From Coriobacteriia bacterium (GTDB taxonomy: Bacteria; Actinomycetota; Coriobacteriia; Coriobacteriales; UMGS124), in NCBI GenBank assembly GCA_018368455.1, contig JAGZEG010000002.1, positions 1-64,000 on the forward strand: a stretch of 64,000 bases of DNA, given 5' to 3'. The stretch's first letter is position 1, and the number at the start of each line of letters is the position of its first letter. Both the position numbers and the translations under genes were made by a program. The notes under the pieces were generated by a model. The model did no database searches and was not told the origin of the DNA. It was given only the letters and a program-made list of their open reading frames with translations. Positions 17,109 to 25,643 of this stretch are shown here, piece after piece.

Positions 17109-18743
17109 GTGAAACAGGTGCTGCGCGCATCCCTCGGATACGGCATCGTGTGCGGGCTGATGTTCCCACTGATGATTTCGAGCACATATCTGCAGGCCAT
17201 GAGCCTATCGCACGGAGCCGGCGATTCGTTTGGGCTCATGTTCTTCGCGGCGTACGCGCTCACGATGCTGGCACACGCCATCGTCTGCGGCGCCACCGCG
17301 ATATCCGACCACCACGACACGCGCCGGCAGCGCCGTACAAAACAGTCGAGGCGCGGCGCGGAAGATCTACGCCTCCCCATCGGCCTGCTTTGCGCCTTTC
17401 TGGGAAATGCACTTATGCTACTACGCCAGATCGATGCATTCGATCTTGGCCTGCTCCAGACCATCGCCATGGCCCTGCTCATCGGAGTCGGCCTCGCCAC
17501 AGCAGAACTCTCCTGGCTCGAACGACTTGCGTACCAGACAGCGGCAGTTCCCCACGCACGTGCCATCGCGCTCTCTTATTTTGTTGGGGCTATTATCGCA
17601 AGCGTCATTTTCGTCGCAACAGGACCGATCGAGCTGGGCTTTGCCTTAGCAATCCTCCTCTTGGCAGCCCTGCTTAGCATCCGCATCCCAATGACACCCG
17701 ACCATGCCAACAACCCCTCAAACGAGGAGCCTCCCGACGGCCCACGGCCCGCAACAGCAGCGAACTTCGTCAAAGCAACGCTGCTCCTCATCGTCTTTTC
17801 ATTCGTGTTCGGCGCCGTCAGCCAGGCCAGCGCCCTTGCCGAACGCAACATCGCCCTTACCGAGGCCCAGGCCATCGTCGGCATCGCCATCGCTGCCGGG
17901 TTCATGCTTTTGACGACGCGCCGCCCATCAGCTCGGCAGGCCATCGATCTCTATTGGGTGCTCTTTCCCATCGTAGCCATTACGCTTGTTGCGCTTCCCT
18001 TTCTCTCATCTCCCGCCGTTCTTACCGTCGCCGTGACGCTCGTGTTTATTGCGTTCTACCTGATCGGTATGCACGTTCGTTCCCAAGTAGGAAACCTGGA
18101 GCTCCCATCCCCCTCGCTGAGAACGGCGCTGACGAGCCTTGCACTTGGATTAGGAGCCGCGGCCGTCCTTGCCGGCGTCCTCATGGGAGCCAACGCGCTC
18201 TCTACAAGCAACCCAAGCGCAGGGCTAACAGCCATCGCGCTCGTCTCGCTCTTCGTGCTCTCCATAAGCCCCGCCATCGTTCGCCTAATCGAGCAGCACG
18301 GCACGATAGCTGACAGCGCGAAACAAAGTGAGGGCACTAACCCGATCCCGACCGACACGACGGACCTCAATAACGAGGCGATGTATGCGAGCCGAGGGGA
18401 CATGCCGAAGACAACCGCCCTCCCTGGCGATCGGCACAGCAGCGCGCCCGACCCCTCCCTCTGGCAAACGACATACCCACCTGTCGTTGACACACAAGCG
18501 AAATCACAACCACCAGCCCCCTCTTCTTCGCAGCTGTTTGCTGAAGCCCACGGCCTAACGCAACGCGAGGCCGAGGTGCTCGTGCTGATCTGCCAAGGGC
18601 GCACGCGCACCTACATCGCCGAGGAGCTTGGCATCTCGCCCAACACGGTGAAGGGGTACATCCACGGCGTCTATCAAAAGGCCGGCGCCGCTAACAAGCA
18701 GGATCTCATTGATCGCGTTGAGACGTGGGGAAAGCAGGGCTAG
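17109..18743 (+). CDS. Membrane-embedded LuxR-type regulator
   Basis: A 544-residue protein with about 12 hydrophobic segments, a polar linker (about 400-470) and a C-terminal helix-turn-helix (HGLTQREAEVLVLICQG, then ISPNTVKGYIHGVYQKAGA). The recognition-helix region is unlike that of its paralogues, ending GYIHGVYQ rather than THAKRIYAK, so its DNA target probably differs. The GTG at 17109 has a GAGGGGG site. It probably controls the downstream flavoprotein at 19062, 318 bp away, but could also be co-transcribed with the LuxR gene before it. Confidence 0.87.
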   Translation: MKQVLRASLGYGIVCGLMFPLMISSTYLQAMSLSHGAGDSFGLMFFAAYALTMLAHAIVCGATAISDHHDTRRQRRTKQSRRGAEDLRLPIGLLCAFLGNALMLLRQIDAFDLGLLQTIAMALLIGVGLATAELSWLERLAYQTAAVPHARAIALSYFVGAIIASVIFVATGPIELGFALAILLLAALLSIRIPMTPDHANNPSNEEPPDGPRPATAANFVKATLLLIVFSFVFGAVSQASALAERNIALTEAQAIVGIAIAAGFMLLTTRRPSARQAIDLYWVLFPIVAITLVALPFLSSPAVLTVAVTLVFIAFYLIGMHVRSQVGNLELPSPSLRTALTSLALGLGAAAVLAGVLMGANALSTSNPSAGLTAIALVSLFVLSISPAIVRLIEQHGTIADSAKQSEGTNPIPTDTTDLNNEAMYASRGDMPKTTALPGDRHSSAPDPSLWQTTYPPVVDTQAKSQPPAPSSSQLFAEAHGLTQREAEVLVLICQGRTRTYIAEELGISPNTVKGYIHGVYQKAGAANKQDLIDRVETWGKQG

Positions 18744-19061
18744 ACCGCCCGAAGCTCGCGGAGCAACCTCGATTCCCGAGCACAGCTCTCCCGCCATCCC
18801 CTCTCGCAAACCCCAGTTCGCAGACCCACCATCCTCGTCAACCCTCCACTTTGGCCGGGCTCTCCTCGAGCAACGGCAGGCCAGCCGGGCGCCCATACCA
18901 CCCACTTTGGCGCTGCCTCGCGCATCACGCCCCTGCCATGCTGCAAGGCGTCCGCACGGGGCAGCAGGCCCGCGCCCAGGCGCGTCCCACCGCACAGGCT
19001 GGACGCGCCTGCCAGGCCACGTTCCGCTGCCCACAACACGTACTCGAAAGGAGAACCCACC
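18744..19061. other. Intergenic gap before flavoprotein
   Basis: A 318 bp gap with no recognised gene, hairpin or copy of the dispersed elements. It ends in the flavoprotein ribosome-binding site (AAAGGAGA). Confidence 0.4.
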
Positions 19062-20621
19062 ATGGAACGTCACGTCATCTCGCGCAGGTCCTTCGTCGCC
19101 GGCAGCGTTGCGGCCGCCAGCGCCACCGCCCTCGCCTCCGCCTCGCTCGCCCCGGCCATGGCCCAGGCCAGCGAGACCGCCAAATCCACCTCGGCCGCAT
19201 CCGACACTGCCGCCGCCCAGCCCGACACCATCTACGCCGCCGCCGAGATCCCAGCCGAGGCCTCCGAGACGAGAGAAGCCGACATCGTCGTCATCGGCTC
19301 GGGCATCGCGGGCATGAGCGCCGCCGCCGAGGCGGCACTGGCCGGCGCCAAGGTCATCGTCCTGGAGAAGCGAGACATCACGGGCGGCGACTCGTCCATC
19401 TGCACGGGCAACTTCTATTGCTGCGGTTCCAAGAAGCAGGATGAGCTCGGCTACACCGATTACGGCACGGCCGACGAGATCGCCCAGTTCTACTTCGACC
19501 AGTCCGACGGCGACGCCAACAAGGAGATCTGCCAGCTCGTGGCCGAGCGCGGCGGTGAGGCGATGGACTGGCTCGTCAGCAACGGCTGCGACTTCGACAA
19601 GAAGCCCGGCGAGGGCGTCTCCGACCGCTCCATGGTCTCCACCAACGGCGGCTCGGGCCTCGTCGACGCGCTTACGGCCGTTGCCCAGGAGCACGGCGCC
19701 GAGCTCATGATGGAGACACGCGCCGTCGAGATCACCATGGAGGACGGCAAGGCGGCCGGCGTCGTGGCTCGCCAGGGGACAACCGAGTACGTCATCTCAG
19801 CCAAGGCCGTCGTGCTCGCCTCGGGTGGCTTCGACGGGCAGGACTGGTCCAAGCAGATGTACGCCCCGGGCACCGTGGGCTGGCACACGTTCTCGAGCCC
19901 GGCTAACACCGGCGACGGTATCGAGCTCGCGCGTCAGGCTGGCGCGCTCATTCTGCTCAAGGGCGGCCTGTCGCAGATCCACCTTGTGGGCAAGGAGCCG
20001 CTCATGCTCAACGACCCGCACTCGGTGCTGCGCATGGTGAACACGGGCGTCTTCGTGACCGACCTGGCCTATCGCTGCGCCAACGAGTCGATGACCAGCC
20101 AGTTCGACTACTTCACGCCGTTCGTCCAGAGCGGCCGCAAGCAGTTCTTCATCATTTGTGACTCCCAGCAGCCCGAGAATCGTATGACGCTGATGGAGGA
20201 AGGCGTCGAGCTGGGCGTCGTCAACAAGGCCGATACCCTTGAGGACCTGGCCGAGCAGACCGGGCTGCCCACCTACCCGCTTATGAAGACGATCGAGCAC
20301 TACAACGAGCTGTGCGACGCCGGCGAGGATACCGACTTCCACAAGAAGCCCGAGGACCTGCAGCGCATCGAGCAGGCGCCGTTCTACGCCATCCAGATCA
20401 CGCCGAACACGAACGACTCGTTTGGCGCGCTGGCCATCAGCACGAATGCCGAGGTGCTCGATGCCGAGCGCACGCCCATTCCCGGCCTGTACGCCGCCGG
20501 CACCATCGCCAACGCCGAGCTGTTCTACATGCGCTACGCCGTGAGCGGCGCGTCGCTGTGCATGGGCACCGTCACCGGCCGCATCGCCGCCCAGCAGGCC
20601 ATGGCCTACTACGGCGCATAA
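19062..20621 (+). CDS. Tat-exported FAD-dependent reductase/dehydrogenase
   Basis: A 519-residue flavoprotein of the fumarate-reductase flavoprotein family (FAD_binding_2). It has a Tat signal (SRRSF at 5-9), a linker, the FAD motif IVVIGSGIAGMSAAAEAA at about 76-93 and VLEKRDITGGDSSICTG. The C-terminus has GLYAAGTIANAELFYMR and SGASLCMGTVTGR. No FMN-binding domain or haem motif is present, so electrons must come from a separate carrier. An AAAGGAGA site supports the start. The substrate cannot be assigned. Confidence 0.88.
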   Translation: MERHVISRRSFVAGSVAAASATALASASLAPAMAQASETAKSTSAASDTAAAQPDTIYAAAEIPAEASETREADIVVIGSGIAGMSAAAEAALAGAKVIVLEKRDITGGDSSICTGNFYCCGSKKQDELGYTDYGTADEIAQFYFDQSDGDANKEICQLVAERGGEAMDWLVSNGCDFDKKPGEGVSDRSMVSTNGGSGLVDALTAVAQEHGAELMMETRAVEITMEDGKAAGVVARQGTTEYVISAKAVVLASGGFDGQDWSKQMYAPGTVGWHTFSSPANTGDGIELARQAGALILLKGGLSQIHLVGKEPLMLNDPHSVLRMVNTGVFVTDLAYRCANESMTSQFDYFTPFVQSGRKQFFIICDSQQPENRMTLMEEGVELGVVNKADTLEDLAEQTGLPTYPLMKTIEHYNELCDAGEDTDFHKKPEDLQRIEQAPFYAIQITPNTNDSFGALAISTNAEVLDAERTPIPGLYAAGTIANAELFYMRYAVSGASLCMGTVTGRIAAQQAMAYYGA

Positions 20622-20776
20622 GAGCCACCGAACAGACCAGCGCGCCCATGAGACCACGCCGCCTCACGGGCGCGCCCCCAACCGAGCAGCCGAATATGAC
20701 GCCGCCCGCCCCCGAAAGCCTCGCGGACGGGCGGCGCACCCAGGTACTCGCGCGCGCAGATCGCAATTGCGTTCCG

Positions 20777-20945
20777 CTACTCCCCGGCAGCGTCAACAAG
20801 ATCGAGGAGCTCGTCGCGGCTGTGGACACCGAGTTTGGCGTAGACGTTGCGGCGGTGCGAGATGGCCGTGCCCTCCGAGATGGAGAGCTCCTCGCAGACG
20901 CGCGCGAGGCTGTATCCGCGCGCCAACACCGCGATACGGCATCTC
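20777..20945 (-). pseudogene. C-terminal LuxR helix-turn-helix fragment
   Basis: Read on the minus strand, the segment gives VLARGYSLARVCEELSISEG, then HRRNVYAKLGVHSRDELLDL and ends VDAAGE and a TAG at 20777-20779. This is the last 55 residues or so of a LuxR-type regulator. Upstream of the helix-turn-helix the frame is disturbed and the membrane part is missing. It abuts a flavoprotein fragment on the opposite strand at about 20948. Confidence 0.78.
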
Positions 20946-20949
20946 GTGC

Positions 20950-21345
20950 TCGCCGAAGGGCAACGCTTACATCAACGTCGACCGCACGGGCAAGCGCTTC
21001 GCCAACGAGAACGGCCGCTTCGACCCGCATAACGGCTGGCACCCCTACACGCTGTTCAACGACGAGATCTGCGGCTTTGAGCGCGTGCCAATGTGGACGA
21101 TCTTCGACGCCAACGGCATGACGGGTCGCCTGGGTCCGGAGGCAAACTCCAAGGGCGAGGTCACCCCGCGTCTCTACGCTGCCGGCTCCATCAGCAACTT
21201 CCAGGAGCACACCTACGGCATCTCCGGTGGCGGCAACGCCGAGAACATGGTCTGGGGCCGCATCGCCGCCCGCCACGGCTGCGCCCTGGAGCCCTGGGAC
21301 CCGAGTAGGCGTGAGGCGCGGCTGAGTGCCCCATGCGCCCGCTAG
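20950..21345 (+). pseudogene. C-terminal flavoprotein fragment
   Basis: About 130 residues of a fumarate-reductase-family flavoprotein: GNAYINVDRTGKRFANENGR, then LYAAGSISNFQEHTYGISGG and NAENMVWGRIAARHG. The N-terminal FAD-binding half and the substrate domain are absent. The fragment begins exactly where the opposed LuxR fragment ends, so a deletion or inversion joined two truncated genes. It cannot be a working enzyme. Confidence 0.8.
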
Positions 21346-21358
21346 CTCCTCGCTAGAG

Positions 21359-21398
21359 GCGCCGCCCGCCCTTGGTTATTCCTGAGGGCGGGCGGCGC
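21359..21398. terminator. Strong hairpin, bidirectional terminator candidate
   Basis: A perfect 14-bp stem, GCGCCGCCCGCCCT and AGGGCGGGCGGCGC, with a 12-base loop. It lies between the flavoprotein fragment and the convergent ATPase gene and is followed by GCTCTATTT. Confidence 0.7.
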
Positions 21399-21465
21399 GC
21401 TCTATTTCTCCCGCAGTTGCCCAAGGTGCCGTCTTGATATAGCCAGCGTATGCCGATGTCAGGCC

Positions 21466-22749
21466 CTACGCACGCAGCGCGGTAATTGGCACCACCATCA
21501 CGCCATCGGGCCTCGTATAGGCAAACGAACTCATGCCGCACACCACGGCCAGAAAGGTCGGCGTCGTGGCCCGCGGCTCCGCTTCGAAAACATCGCGCAT
21601 CCTGAGCAGAGAGGCAGCGGCAGCATCGATCTGGTTGGCACCCAGCTTCACCTCAATTGCGCCCCAACGGCCATCGGGAAGCTCGACGACGGCATCGATC
21701 TCGCGATCATTCCCGTCACGGTAATGATAAAGGCGACCACCTGACGCCCGTATGTACACAAGCAGATCACGCTCACAGAGGGCTTCGAATAGAAAGCCGA
21801 GCGTCTCGAGATCTCCCATCAAGCGCGACGGCGTGGCACGCAACGCCGCAGCAGCAAGGGAGGGATCTGCAAGATGGCGCTTGGGCTTCTTTCCGACACG
21901 CACGGACGAGCGCATGTTTGGATTGAATGCCGGCTGGTCATAAATGACGAATAGCCGATATAGAGCCTCGAGATACTCGGCAACCGTATCCTCGGCCAGC
22001 GTCTCGTCATCAAATTCCCGCATGTCACGGCGCAGCGTTGCGTTGCTCGCCAACGTACTCTCGTTGCGTGCTAAGGAACGAACGAGCAGGCCCATCTTAC
22101 GCGGATCATGCTCCCTATCGCCAATCCTCCCCACATCCTGCTCAATAACCTGGCGTAGATAGCCAGCAGGGACGACCCCCTCTCCTTCAGAAGGAGCCTG
22201 GAGGTTGCCCGGCCACCCGCCACGCACGATAAGATGGCAAAGACGTTCCAGTGGGACATCTCCCGTCCGAAGAGCCTGTATGGGACCTTCAAACATGCCC
22301 GCCAGGGAGACATCGCCCGTTGAATCGCCCGACTCGTACAGGGACATGGGATGCATCCGGATGGTGTCGATTCTTCCCGTCCCGCTATGCATCACACCTT
22401 TGTACTGAGGGGTCGACGAGCCGCTGAGCAGGAACCTTCCCGTGCGCTGGGTGCGATCAACCTCAAAGCGCACGGCATCCCAAAGCGGAGGAACCTCTTG
22501 CCACTCGTCGATAAGATGAGGTTCGTCACCCGACAAAGCCAGCCGAGGATCAAGCTCTGCCATATCCCTGTTCTGGAATCCACCTGACGGATCCCCAACA
22601 TAGAACACGCTCTGGGCATGGTTGAGCGATGCCCAGGTCTTTCCGCACCACTTGGGGCCTTCAACGCAAACGGCGCCAAAGACACGGAGGGACCTTTCGA
22701 TCTCTCTGTCGACGTAACGCAATCGGTATCCTTGAGGCGTCAAAGCCAT
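21466..22749 (-). CDS. DUF4143 family AAA ATPase
   Basis: A 427-residue cytoplasmic protein. The Walker A motif is GPKWCGKT at 31-38, Walker B is PHLIDEW at 77-83 and a sensor motif is FLLSGSSTP near 107. The C-terminal DUF4143 part ends with DGRWGAIEVKLG, the E-V-K signature of a restriction-endonuclease-like fold. Proteins of this family are common orphans in gut anaerobes and have no agreed function. The start at 22749 (MALTPQGYR) has AAAGGA upstream. Its promoter region contains four tandem 23 bp repeats, suggesting tight control. It interrupts the flavoprotein array and may have arrived independently. Confidence 0.87.
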   Translation of the reverse strand: MALTPQGYRLRYVDREIERSLRVFGAVCVEGPKWCGKTWASLNHAQSVFYVGDPSGGFQNRDMAELDPRLALSGDEPHLIDEWQEVPPLWDAVRFEVDRTQRTGRFLLSGSSTPQYKGVMHSGTGRIDTIRMHPMSLYESGDSTGDVSLAGMFEGPIQALRTGDVPLERLCHLIVRGGWPGNLQAPSEGEGVVPAGYLRQVIEQDVGRIGDREHDPRKMGLLVRSLARNESTLASNATLRRDMREFDDETLAEDTVAEYLEALYRLFVIYDQPAFNPNMRSSVRVGKKPKRHLADPSLAAAALRATPSRLMGDLETLGFLFEALCERDLLVYIRASGGRLYHYRDGNDREIDAVVELPDGRWGAIEVKLGANQIDAAAASLLRMRDVFEAEPRATTPTFLAVVCGMSSFAYTRPDGVMVVPITALRA

Positions 22750-22770
22750 GAGGTTCCTTTCATGAGTTTC

Positions 22771-22789
22771 TACCTGCAAGTATACCGTC
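22771..22789 (-). promoter_or_regulatory. Promoter candidate for the DUF4143 ATPase
   Basis: On the minus strand, TATACT (22780-22785) is a good -10 hexamer about 30 bp before the start codon, followed by TGCAGGTAGAAAC, another instance of the GCAGGTAGA word. The -35 position falls in the first of the tandem 23 bp repeats. Confidence 0.5.
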
Positions 22790-22790
22790 A

Positions 22791-22882
22791 ATTAGGGCGT
22801 TTTCGGCACATTCGTTAGGGATTTTTCGGCAGTTCCATTAGGTCGTTTTCGGCAGTTTCGTTAGGGATTTTTCGGCACCTCC
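22791..22882. repeat. Four tandem 23 bp repeats
   Basis: Four exact-length units at 22791, 22814, 22837 and 22860. Units 1 and 3 share ATTAGG-n-CGTTTTCGGCA, units 2 and 4 share GTTAGGGATTTTTCGGCA. The alternation points to an ancestral 46 bp unit duplicated once. They sit 42-133 bp upstream of the ATPase start and overlap its -35 region, so they could be an operator array. Confidence 0.85.
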
Positions 22883-23129
22883 GCCCCACTTGCATTCGTT
22901 GTGAGTATTACGCAACTTATGCGATACGCCCACGCAGCCTGCGTAGCCAGCGCCCCCGCATGACGTGTTTGGGTCACGGAGACCCACGGAGGTATCGTGC
23001 GACTCGAGGCGCGCGCCGGAAAAGGGGCCGGCAGCAAGAGGAGGCCGCGTGACACTGCCATCGCGACGGTTCCACGCAATCCTCTCATCGCAATCCACGC
23101 GCCCCAGTCGCAAGGAAGGGAATCCGCAC

Positions 23130-24521
23130 ATGGCATCGAACATCGCCAGCTCATCGCTCGACCGTCGCTCGTTCGTCGCCGGGGCCGTCGCCACCGGCAT
23201 CGCAGGCGCTGCCGCCCTCGCGCCGGCCGCCGCCCACGCCAGCGAGAAGACCGGTTCCTCCGCCTCCGAAGCCTCCGCAGACGCCGATGCCTTCGAGCTC
23301 ACGCGTTCCTGGGACGCCGAGTATGACGTTATCGTCGTCGGCTTCGGCGGCGCTGGCGCGGCCACGGCAATCACGGCCGCCGACGAGGGTGCCAAGGTCC
23401 TGCTGCTTGAAAAGGCTCCCGAAGGCTATGCCGGTGGCAACTCCAACATCTGCATGCAGTGGGTCTGCACGACCGAGGACAAGGAGGGCGTCCGCACCTA
23501 CTTCGAGGCCCTGCGTGGCGATTGGGATTCCCCCTCTGACGCAATCCTCGACGTCTACCTCGACGGCATGCTCGAAAACAAGGCGTGGCTCGAGTCACTC
23601 GGCGCCCCGGCAGTCACTCCGTTCGAGTACGCCGAGTATCCCGACTTCCCCGGCGTCAGCTCGTTCGTTCCCGTCACGATCGACGGCTCCAACGGCATGA
23701 ACCCGCCCCACTCGTTCGGCGGCAACGGCGCCTGCTACAACCTCCTCAAGGACAACGTCACTCAGCGCGCCGACAGCATCGACGTATGGTACGAGGCTCC
23801 GGCCAAGCACCTCATCCAGGACCCGGCCACCAAGATCGTCCACGGCGTCATCGCTCAGGTTGCCGGTCAGGACGTCGCAATCCGTGCAAAGAACGGCGTT
23901 GTGCTGACGTGCGGAGGCTACGAGGAGAATCCCCGCATCCAGCAGGATTACACGCAGCGCAAGCTCTGGCCGTCCACCGGCAGCGTCCACTACAACGAGG
24001 GCGACGGCATCGTGATGGCCCTCGAGATCAACGCCGCGCTGTGGCATATGAGCAACGTCGTCACGAACAACGGCGAGTTCTACAACGAGGAGACCCGCAC
24101 GGCAACGTTCGGCTTTGGAGCGTTTGGCGGCGGCAAGGGCCTCTACATCGGCCCCGACGGCACCCGCGCCTTTGACGGAGGCGCCCATCACGGAAAGGTC
24201 AACGTCAACGGCGAGTATCGAAACGCCAGTCTGCCCGCCACGTTCTGGGATGTGTGGGATCAGAGCATCCAGGATCTCGGCCCCATCAATCAGACTTGGT
24301 CGGCGGACAGCTCCGAGGAGATTGCAAAGGGCTGGATCATCACAGCCGACACGATCGAGGATCTGGCTGCCCAGATGGGCTACGACGCCGACACCGCAAC
24401 CGTTGTCGCTCAGACAATTGACGGCAACTCGTCAATCGCACGACACCGCTTACGCTCACGCCGGCGGGCAAGGTGTTTCTACGCGGCTCGAACGACATCA
24501 TCTCAGCCTATGAGCGCATGA
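23130..24521 (+). pseudogene. Tat flavoprotein lacking its C-terminus
   Basis: The start (MASNIASSS, after CAAGGAAGGG) is followed by a Tat signal (DRRSF), FAD motif VIVVGFGGAGAATAI and a normal flavoprotein body to QTIDGNSS near 24438. The expected C-terminal FAD and substrate block of about 100 residues (PPFYA, GLYAAGE) is missing. Beyond 24438 the frame reads through a LysR gene in the wrong phase and stops at 24521. An internal deletion joined this gene to a headless LysR regulator. The protein lacks the second half of its FAD site and is unlikely to be active. Confidence 0.8.
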
Positions 24522-25240
24522 TGCGCGAGCTTGACAGCTTGAGCTCTCGACCTTCTGCCCAGGTGCGCATCCGCGACTATGGCACCGGCTCATTCACCAG
24601 CATCTTCGCTGGCCTACTTGACGAAATGGCCGCAAGCCACCCCGAGATCGACGTGCGCTTTGTCCGCGTAAACGAAGACGATGCCCACCTCATCGCCACA
24701 GGCGAGATCGACGTAGGCTTTGTGCGCACCGTTACCGTCGATGGGCAGGAATTCCTCGAACGCCAACCAGACCTCACCTATCTGCGGCTTTCCTCCGACG
24801 TCTCGCCCCTGGTCTTTGGAGCGCGGTCTGGCCACCCCCTGCTCGACGTCGAGCATCCCACGCTGCGCGACGTCGCCCTTTGGCGGCTAGCCATGCCAAC
24901 CGATACCGATCAGGGCGCATTCCCGCTGGCAGTGAAGCGTCTTTTTGCGGATATGGGCATCGATCTGCAGACCGAAAGCGTTTACTGCGACTCGTCAAGC
25001 GAACACTTTTTCGAGTACTTCTCGGGCATGAACCCCGACAGCGTGGCATTCTTCACCGAGCGCAGCTACGCAGACTACATGTCGAGCATCCGGCTGGGAT
25101 GGCGCCATCAACAGATGGTCCGCCTTACCGAGGCAGACTACCAGGTCATCGCCTACGCCATCTACCCAAGTTCCAGCGATAACCCGGCGCTACCCATCAT
25201 TGTCGACGCGATCCACCGCATCGATGCCGCCATGGCATAG
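24431..25240 (+). pseudogene. LysR regulator lacking its DNA-binding domain
   Basis: In the frame ending at 25240, translation from 24437 gives NRTTPLTLTPAGKVFLRGSN. This is the last part of a LysR winged helix-turn-helix, then the linker and a complete substrate-binding domain (about 255 residues). The first 55 or so residues, including the recognition helix, are gone. A GTG at 24473 could still start a soluble ligand-binding domain, but no convincing ribosome-binding site is seen. It is the downstream half of the deletion that truncated the flavoprotein before it. Confidence 0.8.
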
Positions 25241-25364
25241 CCTCGCATCCCCGAGCGCCCCACCCGCAGGCGCCGCCGGGCGCTCCGCCAGCCACTGCGC
25301 GGCGGCGCGCGCCACCTCCCGCCCTGCCCGCAAGCCCGTTTTTGTCAGTCGACGGCTGTTCCGC

Positions 25365-25547
25365 GGCCAGGAATGGCACTCGTGTACGGGCCCGCTTCCC
25401 GCGAGCAGAAGCCCGGGGCGCCGACAGGCCACGCTCACTCGCAAGTCACTCGCATCACCGCAGGTAGGGCGGTCGGTGCTCCGGCTCCCCCGAAAGCGCA
25501 CGCCTCCAGCCGCCGGGAGCCCCCATACACGAGCGCGATTCCTGGCC
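25365..25547. repeat. Palindromic intergenic element, family 1, copy 4
   Basis: The left arm GGCCAGGAATGGCACTCGTG is followed by TACGGG; the right arm ends CACGAGCGCGATTCCTGGCC at 25547. The centre has ATCACCGCAGGTAGGGCGG at 25454-25472. It lies between the convergent LysR fragment and the FMN/FAD flavoprotein. Confidence 0.78.
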
Positions 25548-25573
25548 GCCGCACGGCCCTCGCCATGCAAAAA

Positions 25574-25607
25574 GGCGCCCACAGGTCGTTTCAGACCTGC
25601 GGGCGCC
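25574..25607. terminator. Bidirectional terminator hairpin
   Basis: GGCGCCCACAGGTC and GACCTGCGGGCGCC, inverted with a six-base loop, flanked by AAAAA on the left and CTTCG on the right. It is placed between two convergent genes and is better suited to stop the leftward flavoprotein transcript. Confidence 0.75.
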
Positions 25608-25643
25608 CTTCGTTAGCGCTCTATATCGCGCCAGCTTCTGGCT

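Noticed and set aside
22791..22882. CRISPR array
   Set aside because: The 23 bp units are directly contiguous with no spacers, and no cas genes are present.
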